Below are positions 36,350 to 51,300 of a DNA stretch of 64,000 bases, one piece after another. A program made the translations under genes and the position numbers. Every line of letters begins with the position of its first letter. Positions within the stretch are counted from its first letter, which is position 1. This DNA is from Nectonema munidae (taxonomy: Eukaryota; Nematomorpha; Nectonematoida; Nectonematidae): contig JAUIRK010000397.1 of NCBI GenBank assembly GCA_030549495.1, positions 124,001 to 188,000 of the forward strand. The letters run 5' to 3'. Below the pieces are notes generated by a model. That model was not told the origin of the DNA. It did not search any database and worked only from the letters and a program-made list of their open reading frames with translations.

Positions 36350-39300
36350 TTAACTTAAGAGGAGGGGTGGGATAGGTAAATGTTCAGATAACATATAAAA
36401 GTATACATAGAAATACATTAAATCCTTTTGACTTTCATAAATAGTTTTGTCTTCGGGCAAGTGAGAGGAGTTTTGAGGATGAGGTGATATTGGTGAAGAG
36501 AAATCGCTTTGAACGCGTGACACGAGTGAACACGAATTCAATGCCCCCATCTTTTGTTTGGGCATCGTTTCTTCGTGGGTGTCTTTCAAGAAGGTGGGGT
36601 GTGTGAGGAAGAAGGGCAGTTTTATGGAGACGTTGTGTCCAAAAGCAACGACCAATTTAACTTTAACGCAATAGCTAACGCAAATCCCATACTCTTGATT
36701 CGTTCTGACTGCTTCTTCGTTCGAGCTAAAAAGGTGTTCAAAGCAGGCTAACAAATTATAACTTATAAAAACCGTAGAATTACCAAAGAAAAGTATACCT
36801 TTTGATAACAATGATTTTATTTGACACCATGTAATATTTTATTTATATATTACAATCTTGAATACAAGCATATCTAGAGTTTTCATGAAAGTCGAGTAGA
36901 AAATTACCAACGTTCAATCACCATTAGCTACTTTATAATTAAAGAGCTGTCCTTCAAATAATGCCTAACAAATTTTTACAGCGCTTTTGATGATAACATA
37001 TTGAAGATGATGTTTTATTTTCTAGAATCGTCAATAAATCAAATTTTGTAACATATTTTTTCTCCTTTTTAAAGTTTCAAAAGAAGTAAAAAACTTTTCC
37101 AAAGTGATAAAATTTTGAAAGTTAAGATATGGTAGATTAATGTGAATATAAGACACAAAGAAACTCTGGACTATACTTTTGAAGATCTTTAATGTTTCAT
37201 ATGATGAAAATATAAAGAAGGTCTGGCGCGACAAAAACTTAATATTTCAAATAAATCCACGGGACCCAGGAGAACCCTGAAAGTCATAAAAGGGTGAATG
37301 GAGTGCACATGATTCAGAAAGAGAAAGTGGCCTTTACAGAGCCAAACCTCTTTCCATTTTGCACATCTGGCAATATTTTACTTTAACCAAACAGGGAACG
37401 TGGAATTTTACTCGACTACTTCTTTAGCATATTGTATGTAATGTTTTTTCATTCATGCTTCTTTTATGATAGATGTGTGTGTTTCTTAAAGGTGTATTCT
37501 TTTAAATGAAGGATGTCGCATGTTGCATTGTAGAAAGTAAAAATACAACAACATGTTATAACAAATATGAATTAATTATGAGAGAAATGATGCTTTTTGC
37601 AATAAACTACCAAAATATTTTTAAATTTCAAGTATTTACTCAAGTAAAATCAATTTCAGAAGCAAACGATACAAAAAGTAAAAGGTCATGATGAAGGATT
37701 TTGGGTGAGGATCAAAATTTATTCGTAAAATTTACTCAGTATGAAATGGGAACCAAATTTATCTGATGCTTCGGTCTTTATTATAAGAATTAGAAATATG
37801 TCTGTAACGGTAGCGTGGAGTATTCTCATTCAGAAGGCACAATTGCGCCGCCTGTATCGAACTATGAGGAAAGTAGCCTTGATGCGGGTTCGAACCCAAG
37901 ACCTCGAGTTATCGAAAATCAGTTTCTAAGTCCCGGTATTATTATGTTCATGTCCTAAAAATGAAGCTATGGACAAAACTAGCATTTGGGAAAAAAAATT
38001 AATTTTTTTTTATTATAATCTTATTTTCATGTTTTTTCTTTGACAAAAAAAGAATGGATGTTCTTTTTATACATTTTAGTTTTCTATTTAAGAATATCAT
38101 GGTATAGAAATAAAGATTTTGACAAAGCAATTTCTCAATTTTTTATATGAGTAAAGACTTGATTGCCATTCATGCTTTTATGATAATCACCAATATCACT
38201 TTAAAACAGCAAAAATCATCTTTATTTTAAATTAAATAATATTCTCAAATCAACAAATTTGCATATATTATATATAACTAATAAAAATTTATTGTGAAAC
38301 AGCGGAATTTTTTTTGGAAATTTGCAAAATGAATCAGCTAAATAGAAAGTGTGCTTGCCCCAATCCTTCCTATTAAGAGATGTAATATAATGAGATAGAT
38401 TGTTTCTTTTAGGAGTCAGTTTACTTCTTTTTTTCATTAATCTTGCAAAAGCCTTGGAATCGTTATCAATAGTGGATCGTTTTTATTACGAGACAAAAAT
38501 TTATTAAATAAAATAATACAAAAAATTAAAGTAATTTCGTTAATCAGAAAATAATCTAAAATGCAAATATAAAAAGTGGAGAACAATAAAACTTATAAAA
38601 TTACTCATTTATATACATTGTTATTTGAGCTCATCACCCAATATTTTTCAACTCATTCTCCTTAACTTGAATTCTGTTCTCAATATTTAGATAAAACATA
38701 AAAAGTTTCAAGTAAAGTTTTTTGACTAATAGATTTTAACCTTATTGATTATTATTCACTAAAATTACACCATGAAATTCTAGTCTTTAAAATAAATCAA
38801 TGAAAATTTATCTTCTTAAAACAATAAAATTCATCTTCTATCTATTATTCTGGGGTTCCATAAAATATACATAGGAGTGCACAGGCAGAAAATTTGAGGT
38901 CTATAGTGATATTTTGTTGTTCGATGGGCAATTACACTTTAATATGTTATTATTATTTCTGAAAAAAAGTTTTGGTTTGGTTTGGGGTCCACGGCCAAAA
39001 AACAAAAGAAAGGGGCTCGATGAGAAAAAAATTAACTCTATGAAGAATGTAAATTTTCAAAATACGTCCATATCCATCCTTTCTTCATTTTTGAACTTTA
39101 ACCCTCCCATATTCGTTTCTTGTCTTATTTTTAAACGTATACCGACCCATAGGCCAGACTGGGCATGGGTAAATGGGACCTAACTTTATCCGTGCTGTGC
39201 TCTACTTTTATATATTCGTAAGCGCATATTTTTATGTGTATAAATTATATTGCAACACAGAACCAAGATAAAATTTTAAATAAACATTATTATGTTTAAA

Positions 39301-42300
39301 ATTTGAAATAAAAGACCTTTCATATTTTGATTCTATGGTTTATATCAGATGAGAGAAATATCAAGAAACGGACATTTGTTTTATTTTCTAGAAAGTATTT
39401 GAGACGTTGTATAGGAAGTGATGTGTTCCAACATGCCTATTTTTTATACGTTTTGAGTTTTGACAACAATGAATTGCATGATGATAAAGACAAAATGTCG
39501 GCTATAACAAAAATATATGAAGAAATTTCTTCAGAGTTTTCAAACTCCAAAAAATGTGTGACATAGATGAACAGTTAGTGAAATATAAAGTAAATTTTAA
39601 AATCCAGGATCAGAAAAAAAGGTCACAATGGATTAAAATTTTTTACAAAGTTATTATGACACGCATTACACAAAGATTTATACTCCTGGTTTAGATTATC
39701 GAGATTATTTATTATCTTTAGCGATGTACCGAAGATTGATTGCAAGTTTACATCTTATACATCAAGCCAATTTCTAAATAATTCTAAGACCACATCCAGA
39801 GAGAAAAGGGGTTCGGACAAAATTTTTAATTCACGGGCTACACGAAAGTGCCAAATTTTCATTCCAAAATTTAACGAGAAAAATGTTTACATTTTTTTAC
39901 AATAGTTATACTTTATACAAATTTTTATTATATTAGACAAGTAAACAAAAAAAATTGTTACATCCCAATAAATTATTATATCCGTTTTTAGCTGTTTTGG
40001 GCGTGTGTAAGGTGAGTTAAATACTGCGTTTTAATGACATAAGGTCTTTGGTTCGATCCCCTAGCAAGCTTTTAGCTATTTTGTGGAAAAAAAGTAAAAA
40101 AATACTTTTAAAAACACAGATAAAAATAGAAAAAAATTATATCGGATCAAAAAAAAAACTTCAACTAAAAAGGGTATACTTTTTCAATAAAGATAATTAA
40201 TATATATATTCGTATAGCGTGTATAAACAAGGATATAGATGGCATTAATCCTATACCCGTAATACTTTTATTTATTTTTTGAAAAACGTAAATATTTAAG
40301 CAATCGCCTAATTTTGTAGCCTGTTACTGCCACCAAATGTACATGTTATTTGTTTTATATTTTTATGAAGCTAAGTTGCTCCAATTTTAGCTTTAATACC
40401 GATGTGGAGTAAAACTGCCCGTTCCGATGTGCGAAGATTAAATTAAAGGATTACTTTTCCTCCAAGCTTATTAGCTTTTTTTATCTACAATCTAGCTACT
40501 ACACTTAAATGCATGTACTTTTAACGCGTTTTTTAACAATTTGATAAAAAATTTATGAACCAACTATATAAATTGATTAAGCCCCCTCCCCCAATATTCG
40601 ATGGAAACCGCGACTTTTTAATATACCAACCTCTAAGCGGTTGATGAGAGTTTGTGTGCCATGTGTTTGTTTTATATTTTCACTTTATGAATTGGCAAAT
40701 TTAGCTTACTTACTTTTTCCGTTTGCCAATTTTGAAAGTGAATATTTTTCACCAATCATATGGATAAGATGGATATAGAACAAAAATATTAAAAAATGCT
40801 TTTATGGTAGCGGTTCTAATGTTTTCATAGCAATTCAAGGTGGGCCCCATGCATGAAAAAGGTAAGAAAAGGCGGTGATCTAGTGACACTTTTGCTGGAA
40901 AAATTATACATATTCAATGTGTGTGAAAGGTGGCGTACATGGAAGAGCAGGCAAGACGAGTATTTTGATTTTTGAATTTTCCATCGAGTGCCAATCCCGT
41001 TTCGATCACTTGGTCTTTGTTCAGAGACAATGGCAGGTAATAAACTTTGGAAATGTTGCAGAAAGGACGCAATGGAAAGCCTTCTCTGAAAGAGATGGTG
41101 TGAAAGAAAAGAAAAGATTAAAAATATCAATTAATATCTGATATTTACACAACTTTCAACAAAATGTTAAAGACATTATACCGCTGTTGTGGTGACTTAA
41201 GTACTTCAGTGTATGCGTGTCTAATGTAAATATCTATGTATTCGTATGTCATGGTGATTTTGTGTCAGCTGTGTATTAATACAAATAAATAGGAAAGTTT
41301 GTGTCAAGAATGTAAAAAAATGCATATGTAAATGTATGTATGTACGATTGCGCTAACACTAAATCTAACCTCAACACTAAAACTGCACTAATGCTAAGCG
41401 CCACAATATGTTTCCAAAATTTTACACATTAAGGTCCATTTAGAAGTTACTTGAGCACTTGTCAATCAACTATTATGCAAATTGAGGAACAAATAGAATT
41501 GTCAAAATTAGCGGGAATGCATTTAGCATAATTTATATATCGTATACTTCATATTAGAAGTGAAGTCAGTGCATCGATGGCTAAAAGGCCTATTAGCCGT
41601 TGTTTACGTATCCATAAAAGCAGGCACGTACTCACAAAGATTTTAGAGCTGTTGCAAATGACCTTTAAAATAAAAGCATAATTTTGATACATCATACTTG
41701 GAAACGCACATTAAGGTAGTCCATTACCGTTGTGCACTATCTAATATATCTGGATTGAAGAGTGGTGATGGTCCATGGACCACCATTTGAGAAACACCGA
41801 ATTCTAATATGCGCGTGCGTATGCATGTTCGTGTGAAAATTGGTAGACAAAAACATAGAGTAAATAAAGAACATACTCGGATTCGATCTCATTGATGATG
41901 GATTTGTACTTGGCAGAAACAAAGAGAAAAACTCGAGAACACTGAATAACTAAAACACAAACACAAATTTAAGTAGCAGGACTTCCATTTTTGAAAATAT
42001 CTTTTCTCAACAAAGACTACATCGCACTTATAAAGTGTACAGTGCGTCACGATTAAATTTAAAAAGTATATGAGTATAATTTTCAATCGTTTTTAGAAAA
42101 TATATATAAACTGCAAAGTAAGAAATTTTGGAGCTTCGAGTTTTTTTAATTTTTTTATAACATTTAAAATCTTTCATATATAAAATTAAAAATCATTCTA
42201 ATTTCGCTATTAAGTGCTGAAGAAGTAAAAGAACTAATTTTTTCTAAAATTTTAGAAATGTTTATTCCCGCCTTTTTTAAAGTGCAATGTAATAGGAAGT

Positions 42301-45300
42301 AGGTATGCTTTTAAAATCATTACATTACTTTTATTTTTATTACCAACGGAAAAAATAAGAAAATAACTTTATAAAGTCATTATTCATTTTTATAAAGAAA
42401 ATAAGTTTCAATTGACATTTTTAATTTTTGATATTTATTTAAACATTTTTATATTATAAATGGGTTTATAGATTTCAATTTTGATTAAATTAAAGAATCG
42501 ATATTTTTTAGTTTTTACCGATACAGATAAATCGGTCCATCCCTAATTTACATATATCAAATTGTTACATGTGGCATTCGTCAAAATTATTGTTAACTAA
42601 TCTTTTTTAACATATCGTATTCACTGCAGTACAAAGATGGGAGGGGAGAACAATATAAAATCTTTTATTCCATCTCTCATAAGCTGACCTACTCTTGAAT
42701 GAATTGTGAATGCGCAAACGAAGCCTAATTTTTCAAAAAGGAAAGTACATTTTTTAAAAAGAAGAAGAATCGCGATCAGCATTTTTAAGACACAATTTTG
42801 GAATGTGCGATCACTAGGTTGAGGGAAACAAATTTTTATCAAGTGATCATTCAATGCACATTTAACAACCAAGGAAATTGGCTTGTGTGGGCATTAGTTC
42901 AAGGACATACTTGAAAATTAGGATGTTTACGATTCGGACAAGCGAGGTTGGACTGTAGCATTATTATGCATGGGAAAATTATCCATTTTAACATACAACT
43001 ATTGTCTTGAGTAAATTAAATCTTTTTAAGGCAAAAAAATTATAATAACAAGTCTAAAATAAATTAAAGATCATATTTTCAATCAACAATAATAGACATG
43101 TGTGCGCTTGTGCTTGAATCTAAAATAAAATTTCAAGAATGAATACAAAAAGGAACTTTTTTTAAAGCACAAAAATTATTTCAAGAATTGAGCAAATGTA
43201 GAAATCTGAGAATTGGACATAATTAAAAGTATTTTCAATTTTGGCAACATGAGGATTGTATTTAGCTTATAAGAAATTAGGTTAATACTCAAGAAAATTT
43301 ATGAATATTCCAAGGCTATAGCAAATAATCTTTAGACTTTGGTTTTACCAAAAATCAGAGAGAAGTGAGAAAGCAACTAAGTAATAAACGAACTAATCAT
43401 TGATTTGCCATTCCTTTCAACATTATTTAAGAATTGGCGAATTTTTCTCACCCTTTTGAGTTGTCGTGACTCCTTTGAACACATTTCCTTTTAAATACAT
43501 TGAAGTTCGCGTGTTCTATTTTATAAAAAGGTTTCCAAAGGGAACACAACATTTCGTGAACAACTACTAAACTTAGATTTGAATGAAGTAAGTTATCCAT
43601 TTGTTAAAGAATCTAATTTTCTGGCTACCTAACTCTATGCAGATATTTATGTGTCCCTAATCTCCTAGGCCCACAGCAAAATCATTTTTCCTGTTTCAAC
43701 GCATCTGTACTAAAAATTAATTATTTTGAGTAAACGTGTTAGATCAATATAACAAATTTATTTTCACTTTAAATATAGTTTTTGGAAAATCCCTAACACC
43801 CCCAGTTATCTACGTTTTTCTACGTGAGTCAAGTTTCAATATAGCAATGGGTGTGTCAATTCTGAAAGTGTTATGTATGAGGGCATTAAATAGATAAAAA
43901 CGAGAACACGATATATATATTGCGAAATATGTAATAACTCGTGTGTAGATAATTTTGTAAGCATATACTATTGTTTCATATGGAGATTTATATATTTATT
44001 ACAATATAAGCTGTAATTTCGATTTTCATTAACAGATTCTTATGTGATTTCATTACACTATCATGTATTTCTTTCAACAAGTCATGATTCATTTTGATTA
44101 CATCTTTTTATAAGCGACCGAGTTGCTAACTTAGCAACCCCCAAACCTCATATGGATCCCGTGCTAATTTTTGGAATTGTAAACATCGTCTTTATTTCTC
44201 CCTTTTTCAAGAAATAAGACACATTTTAAGCTAATATAATTTTAATTTATTAAAAATTAAATTTTATAGTTTTTATTAAGACTACAATTCATTATAAATA
44301 CTAAACTTTTGTAATTTAATAATAAAGAATGATGAAAGCAGCCGCCTAAGCAAATTGAGGCCTGAAAACGCCTTCTACCCCAGGCAACTTGACGCCTGAT
44401 CCAAGAAATGGAGTTTCTTATTTTAAACGCACTCTTGGTTCCTTTTCATAACCCATCTAACTAGTAAAAAAGAGATAAACTAAAAGTAAAAAAGTGATTA
44501 TTTTCGCACTGAACGCGAAATTTGTAGCCAAGTATTTCAAAGCATATAACTATGTGTGATATTTGTTTTTTTTTCAAAATTAAAAAAAAGAGAAAAAATA
44601 CTTCGAATTGAGACTTTTTTGATCGTTTTGCTGGAAAAGTTTGCAACACGAATGCTAACTTCAATAGGATCGCCATAATAGTAGATCTAGAAATCAAAGA
44701 GGAGAAAAAGGGTGTTAGTGCAGCAAAACAAAATTAGATCAGGCGCGTCTTCTTGTTTTTATTCAAAAGAACGTATACTGAGTAAAAAGAAAAGCTGTTA
44801 TCAAATAATTTGTAATTTATTTTTATATCTTTTGAAGCAAATAATGATATTTATTATTGTTTTTTTTCTTTTACAAAGAACAATCTTTTGTAACTCCTGG
44901 AACAAAACTTTCTTCAAAGATTTTTTATCACCACTGATTACTTAGACAAAGCTCTAAAAATGATAGAAAGGGTGGGAAGGCAATTTATGGGATTAAGGAT
45001 AGGCCTTAAACGTAGTAATTTTCAGGGATGACCCGTTTTAGGGAAAATACTCTACATAAGAGAGAATGAAAGGAGACGGGCCCAACTAGATAAGGCTAAT
45101 GAACTAGTCATAGTGTAAAATCTTGAGTATAAACTGCAGCTCATATGTGTTTTGACATGCAGCAAATACGATGTACAGCTTAACGACTAAAAATGTTTCA
45201 TTTTAAGATGACTTTCTGTATTCATCTAGATTTTGTTTAAACATCACATTCTTCAAAAGCATTGCATTTTTTATACTCAACAAGAGTAAATTTGTGTGGC

Positions 45301-48300
45301 AATTCAACAACTTCACCAACGTGTACTATTTTTAGACTGAGTTCCTTCATTTCTATTCTTTTTTTTTCAGGTTTTAAGAATATTGTTCGAAAAAAACACG
45401 AAAGACATTCAAAATTCATTTTAACCCATTAAGTACCATAGAAATCAGACGATATTTAAAAAAACGCAGACGATTTATATTCAAGGTCATTGAAAAAAGC
45501 TCACGAAGATGAAATTACTTATGTTCCCAAATGGGAGCATTGGGGAGATTTTAGCCTACTTGTACACACAGAAAACGATATAAAATTTTATATTCAAAGA
45601 AAACAGAAGGACTATAAGGTCAAACCTAAGAGAGAAAAGAACTAAACAGAAGTTCCTAATTTACGCATAATTATTATCACTTAATTCGTAACCGCCCCTA
45701 CTTGAGGAAATGTGTAGGCGAAGGAGATTATCTTTTGTATGTTTGCATTCCAGTTTGTTTAAATAGTTATTTCGTAAATAGAAATTCAATGGAACACGAA
45801 TTAAAGTCCAAACCACCTAGTTTGCAGTTTGGTAATTATTTTCACCCCCCTCCCAATAATTTTCTGAATGTGCCACCGTATTTATTTAAAAATATGTGTG
45901 TGCTATTTTTATGCACGCTCGAAAAGATTTAAAAATGAAGAAATGAATGAAAGAAATCGTGCCACCTATTGAGCATATTTTCTAATCAATCTTGATATTT
46001 AAGGTGATGAATCGCTTTTTACAGAATATATCTGAAATGTGTTTTTTTAACTTAGAATAAACGTTAAATTCATGTCAAAACTCTTTTCATCAATGGAATT
46101 TTTTTTAATTGACAAAAAACAAAAAAAATAAATTGACAAAAAATTTCTGTAGACAGTGGACATTTTTATTGAAAGTATGGGATAACGTCAAAGGGGAGTT
46201 TTAAGCGAACTTAACTTAAATTAATTTAAGATATTTCAAACACTACTTTTTATGAACTTTATCAGATATGTTATTTTTATTTAGTTATAAACTCTGTTGT
46301 TAGTTATGCTGAAAACACGATCAATAAGAAAAAACTTTAAACAAAAAGTAAAATAATACACTGACACGCGAATAGTTGGATGTGCGAGATGGAGATTTAC
46401 GCAAAAACGTTGGGAACCCGTACTACACACGATATTGCTAGGAGGATAGGCAAAAGAAAGAGGTTGAAAGAGTTACGCCTTTGTCAAGACTGACTTCGAC
46501 GTGAAGCTTACCACTACTCATCAGAAAGTCTTTGTGAACTTCGGCATTGGGTTGGGGGAAGGCATTGGGTGAAGCGTGTACAACTTTGCGAATGACCAGT
46601 TGCACCAAATTACTAAATCAAATAAGGGAAGGTAGGCACGAGAAGGACCTTGTAAAAAAGTCTGCGCTATGGTAAATTAGAAAAAAACGCAGGAAAATGG
46701 ATATTCGGACATTTAACTGAAAAGACATTTAGTGGAAGGGCATTTGGCCGAACTAAAATTTTGCCAAAATGAGATTTGGCCAAATGGACCATTTGTCATA
46801 TAACTTCCTGTATATAAAATTATTTATCACATAATTTCTGTATAGCAGTTATGAACAGTAAAAGAAAACAAAAATTACAGAGTAGATTTGCAATCAGGCA
46901 TGACATAGCATAGCACAGTTAGCAATGTTGCATCGAATAGATACGTTTTTCAACACATATTCATCCTTACTGGCTTCCTACGTTGATTAAAATTGAAAAA
47001 AATGTATGCATCTAGATATTATTGTGGTGCATTCGTTTTGATTGGTATATACGTCACTGATCGTGAGAGCACTAGTAGTAATTCGTTATTCTTACTATTT
47101 ATCTGGGAGAGATTCTAGGGAATCCGCGGAGAAGCAGCGAAGATCATACTCAACTCCACAAGGCTTGTTATCCAGATTGTAAGAATTGAGTTGTAGTGTG
47201 ACAGAGCAAGGTGCTGAAGATGGAAGCTAAGGCAAAAAATGAAGTCATTTCCCACAATATAGAGAACATAGGTGATTAGCGCTCCCAATGTCTCTATTTA
47301 GAGAATATAAAAATGGAAGAAAAGATCATGTTAGTTGACACAGGCCATGGTGATGATTTTGAGATTTATGTATTTCAGTGTATGAGTGTCTAATGTCAAT
47401 AATGCATGTGTGTATGTATGCATTGTATGTGTGTATGTATGTCTAGATGTTTTTGTGCCAGGCGTGTATTAATACAAATAAATAGGAAAGTTTGTGTCAA
47501 GTATGTCAAATAATGTATATGTAAATGTGTGCATGTACGTTTACGCTAACCTAAACATAACCTCAATCCTAACACTAACACTACTACTAACTCAAATACT
47601 AAAAATAATGTTAACTCTGCACTAAACCTAACGGGGACAATAGGTTTCCAAATTTTTTAATAAAACGTTAGGGCCCGTTTAGAAATTGGTTGAGCACGTG
47701 TCAATTATTATGAAAATTAATGATGATAAGACTGGAAAAAGAAAGTAAAAAAGTATTTTATAAAACATTTTAGAATTTGCTTTAAACATCACACACACAT
47801 CCCAGTTACAGAGGCTAAACGAAAGCCTATTTTATATTGAGTTCACAGACTGAACAGAAAACCTTAGACGCATAGGAAAAAGAGATGATGTGTTCAACTA
47901 TTCAAGGCGTAGGTTTTTGAAAACTAACCGGCTATTAATCTTTTCAAAGAGTCTTTATCTAACGTAATATTTTATGTGTCACCAGTAACGAAAAAAACAG
48001 CCTTTTAAGTTATATGAAAATTCATTGAAAAAGAAAAGCAAATGGTTGATTTTCGAAAACAAACGTCTAAATGGGTTAAGCACACAATTTTTATTTTATG
48101 GCTAACTCGTTTTGTCGGACCTGAGAAAGGGTAAAACTTTGGGAGCGCCATTTTTGAAAGCGTTATTTAACTAATCTATATAAAATATTTGGTTATCAGT
48201 GCTAGAGACTACTGTGATTAGATAGTTAATAAATGATCCGTGTTTGTTTATCGTTAAAGCATGTTAAACTCTATTTAGTATATGATTCTTAATTGAATTT

Positions 48301-51300
48301 AAAAGTTTTTATAAAAAATTAGATTATGTGCATTCGACTAAAAAGGTTTACATAGAAAAAATTCGAATTAAGAATCCTCAATATGGACATAAAATGAGAC
48401 ATGATAAATAATAATCTGAGTCTATGCTTATGTTACATATGTGAGTGATATATTCCGAATTTGACTCTGAGTTCCAAGGCTTAGAAAATATAACTATTTG
48501 ACACTTCACCGATCAAAATTAAATTTGTTTTATTTGAGCAAATAAGCATAAAATAGCTAATTCACGCTTTCAAATAATAATAATAATATATTAGAATAAA
48601 AAAATATAAGTAAGCATTTTTGTTTTATCAATAAAAAAATTAATTTTATGAAACATTTTTTAGAATCTTCTTTAGTTAGCTATTTTCTTAGATAGTAAAA
48701 TTACTAACTTATAAGTTTACTACAACATTAATAAATTATAAGCATCAGTAGTAACCAGTATGAAAAAATATTACATTTTAAGAGGCAAAGTGTCCCATGA
48801 GTGTTGACTGAAAGAAATAAATAAAAAAGTACAATAAAAGTGAAAGGAAAAGTGTTGCTTTCGCCCAATTTTTTGATTAAGCGCAGCTGAAGATTTGTCT
48901 TGTTCCAAGCACCGCAACTCTCCTCATAACTTTCACTTCTTGGAAAAATCTTAGCAAAAAAATGATTTCAAAAAATTCTTCAATAAATTAGAACGCAAAA
49001 AATAATGATAAAATAATTCACACATTTTCATGAAGCTTTGAATAAGAAAATATTTTGGGTAATTCCATTGCATATCTCACAACATAGGAGTCGAAATTAA
49101 CGTACCCATATTTTTTTAGGGTAAAATAGAGATAAAGAATTAATGTTTGAAATAGTGAGAAAACTAAATGTGAATACATTACATAATAAATAATTTAGAT
49201 TTTAGATAATGATGATAAAATTATATTCTTTCGAACTACGTTCATCCAAGATTTTGGGAAATTTTAAGCTGAATTGTGGAAAAAAATATTTCCTGGCTTT
49301 TCCATGACTGTGTTTGTCAAAATTCCTTAGCACAACCTCTAAATACTGCCATTTTGGTTCAATTTTTCGTATACAAAAAGGGTTATTCATTTATATATTT
49401 AACCTAGAGATGAATCAGGAATTTTTCTTGGTGAAAATTTTCTATGGTGGATGCGAATGCGGATATCAAATTTGGGATCGTAAGTTCCATACCTCTTAAA
49501 AATTTAGAGAGAAGATGTCAATGTATATGTTTTATCATAAAGAAATACTTATCATCAATATTTTGGATAAAGTCAAAATTCTAAAATTCCGAAAAAAAAC
49601 TCTTCGGTATATAAAAAAGAAAAAAAGTTTGAAAATTGCGTATGTTGAGACTTAAATTATGCGCAGGTGAGGATGTTAAGAGGATGTAATAAATTTTGGG
49701 AATAATCCGCAGCTATGGATGTGGATATCCGATACATCTCTAATTTGACCTAATGCTTCGAACTCATTCAACTTCCACACAAAAATTTGGACCCATGGCA
49801 AATACAGATATGAACTGTTTTCATACACAGGGCTGCAAGAAAAAATACAGGTCTCCATTTTTCTGGCAGCAAGTAAATCCTTGAAGTTTTTACTCACTAG
49901 CTAAGCTACAGCATGACAACTGGTAACCCTTCAGCGAACCAAGAATTGTCTACTATTCTAAAGATTCTAGAGGGATAGGTATCGTGTTATTGAAAGCATC
50001 TAGTTTACGTTCTGCTAGTAATGCAGACGTAGTGGCAGAAAGAAGCTCTAGGTGGGCTAAGTCGGTTGTAGCGTATCCAAGTACCAACTGTTTGAATTCA
50101 TGTATAGAAATACATCAGGGTACTTAATTATAAAGAAAGAAGAGAGAACAAAGTGCACATGCCACCACATGGTCAAGTTTATGCCAGTTCATGCACTTGT
50201 TAACATCTTTTCTTTCGCGGGATAATATTTATTTCATCCAACTTCATTCAGTCAAGCTAATCAAGGGAAAAAATTGATCTTGCATCAAGATGATGAGAAC
50301 TTGAATGAAAAAATACATTAAATGACATTACAAAAAGGTAAATCTGAATAAAAGGTAGAAAGTAGCCAGAGCCATTATAAAAATCGGTGGAGCAGGAAAA
50401 CATTTGACTGTAGAATAAGGTACCTTGAAAATAATGCGATGATTATAACAATCTGAAAAACCATCACTTCAATCGCTCTAATTCCGCAATCTCCCTCCCT
50501 ATCAATGCTACGTGCATAGCTCATTTTTGTATCTTCATTCAAATTTAATCGTTTTCCTTTTAGAGCCGTTTTAAAGTAAAAACCGGCTAAACCTCACCGT
50601 GCTGAGAACATTAGCCGTTATATCTCGTGCACCTCTATTTCTTTCCTATGCTTTCTTCGATGAATTATGGATATCAATTACCTACCGATCTGAACATCCT
50701 ATAAAATAGTCTGAGCATTTCTTTGCCTTTTCCTTAATTTTTCTAAAAAGAATCTCCATTATTCAATTTCTCTGATTTCCAAGTAACGTGTTGTTGTTGT
50801 GGTGGTGGTTCCTCATGCTCTTTCATTCAAGGAAGCCTGCACCAGACATGAAATGCACCACATTAACTGGGTCCAGCCATAGTTGTAGAGTAAAAAAATG
50901 ATTGTCAAACACCAGTAGCGTGGCGCCATCCCAAGCGCGGTACCCTGAAAAGTTACTTGAAGAGACGCAATGTAGCTCTTCCATCGTCTTTCGAGTAGGG
51001 CTGAAATTGAGGATGTTTGGATCTGGTAGTGACTTTGTTTCTCTTCTCCAGATGTTGGTACACCACGAAGAGGCATTCACATCGGACCAAAGAAACGTGT
51101 GAAGCTTAAATCTTTTTTAGCTCCTACTTAAAATGATTGTCAATCCATGACCTAAAACAACATATTAAAGCAGGCGACTAAATATAGCTGTGAGATAAGC
51201 CCCCAAAACAAAAAGATGTTTTTTACTTACAAAAAGACGACCTGCGATGTTACATGATGATGCCAATGTGTTTTCTAGAGACGCAGGGACTCCAAAATTT

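Noticed and set aside
40917..41141. + strand frame of 74 codons as a separate gene
   Set aside because: It is the shadow of an arrestin exon (41085-40939) on the other strand.
45237..45419. Minus-strand frame 45419-45237 with LPHKFTL as an arrestin exon
   Set aside because: It does not align with any arrestin segment, and all arrestin phases are satisfied without it.
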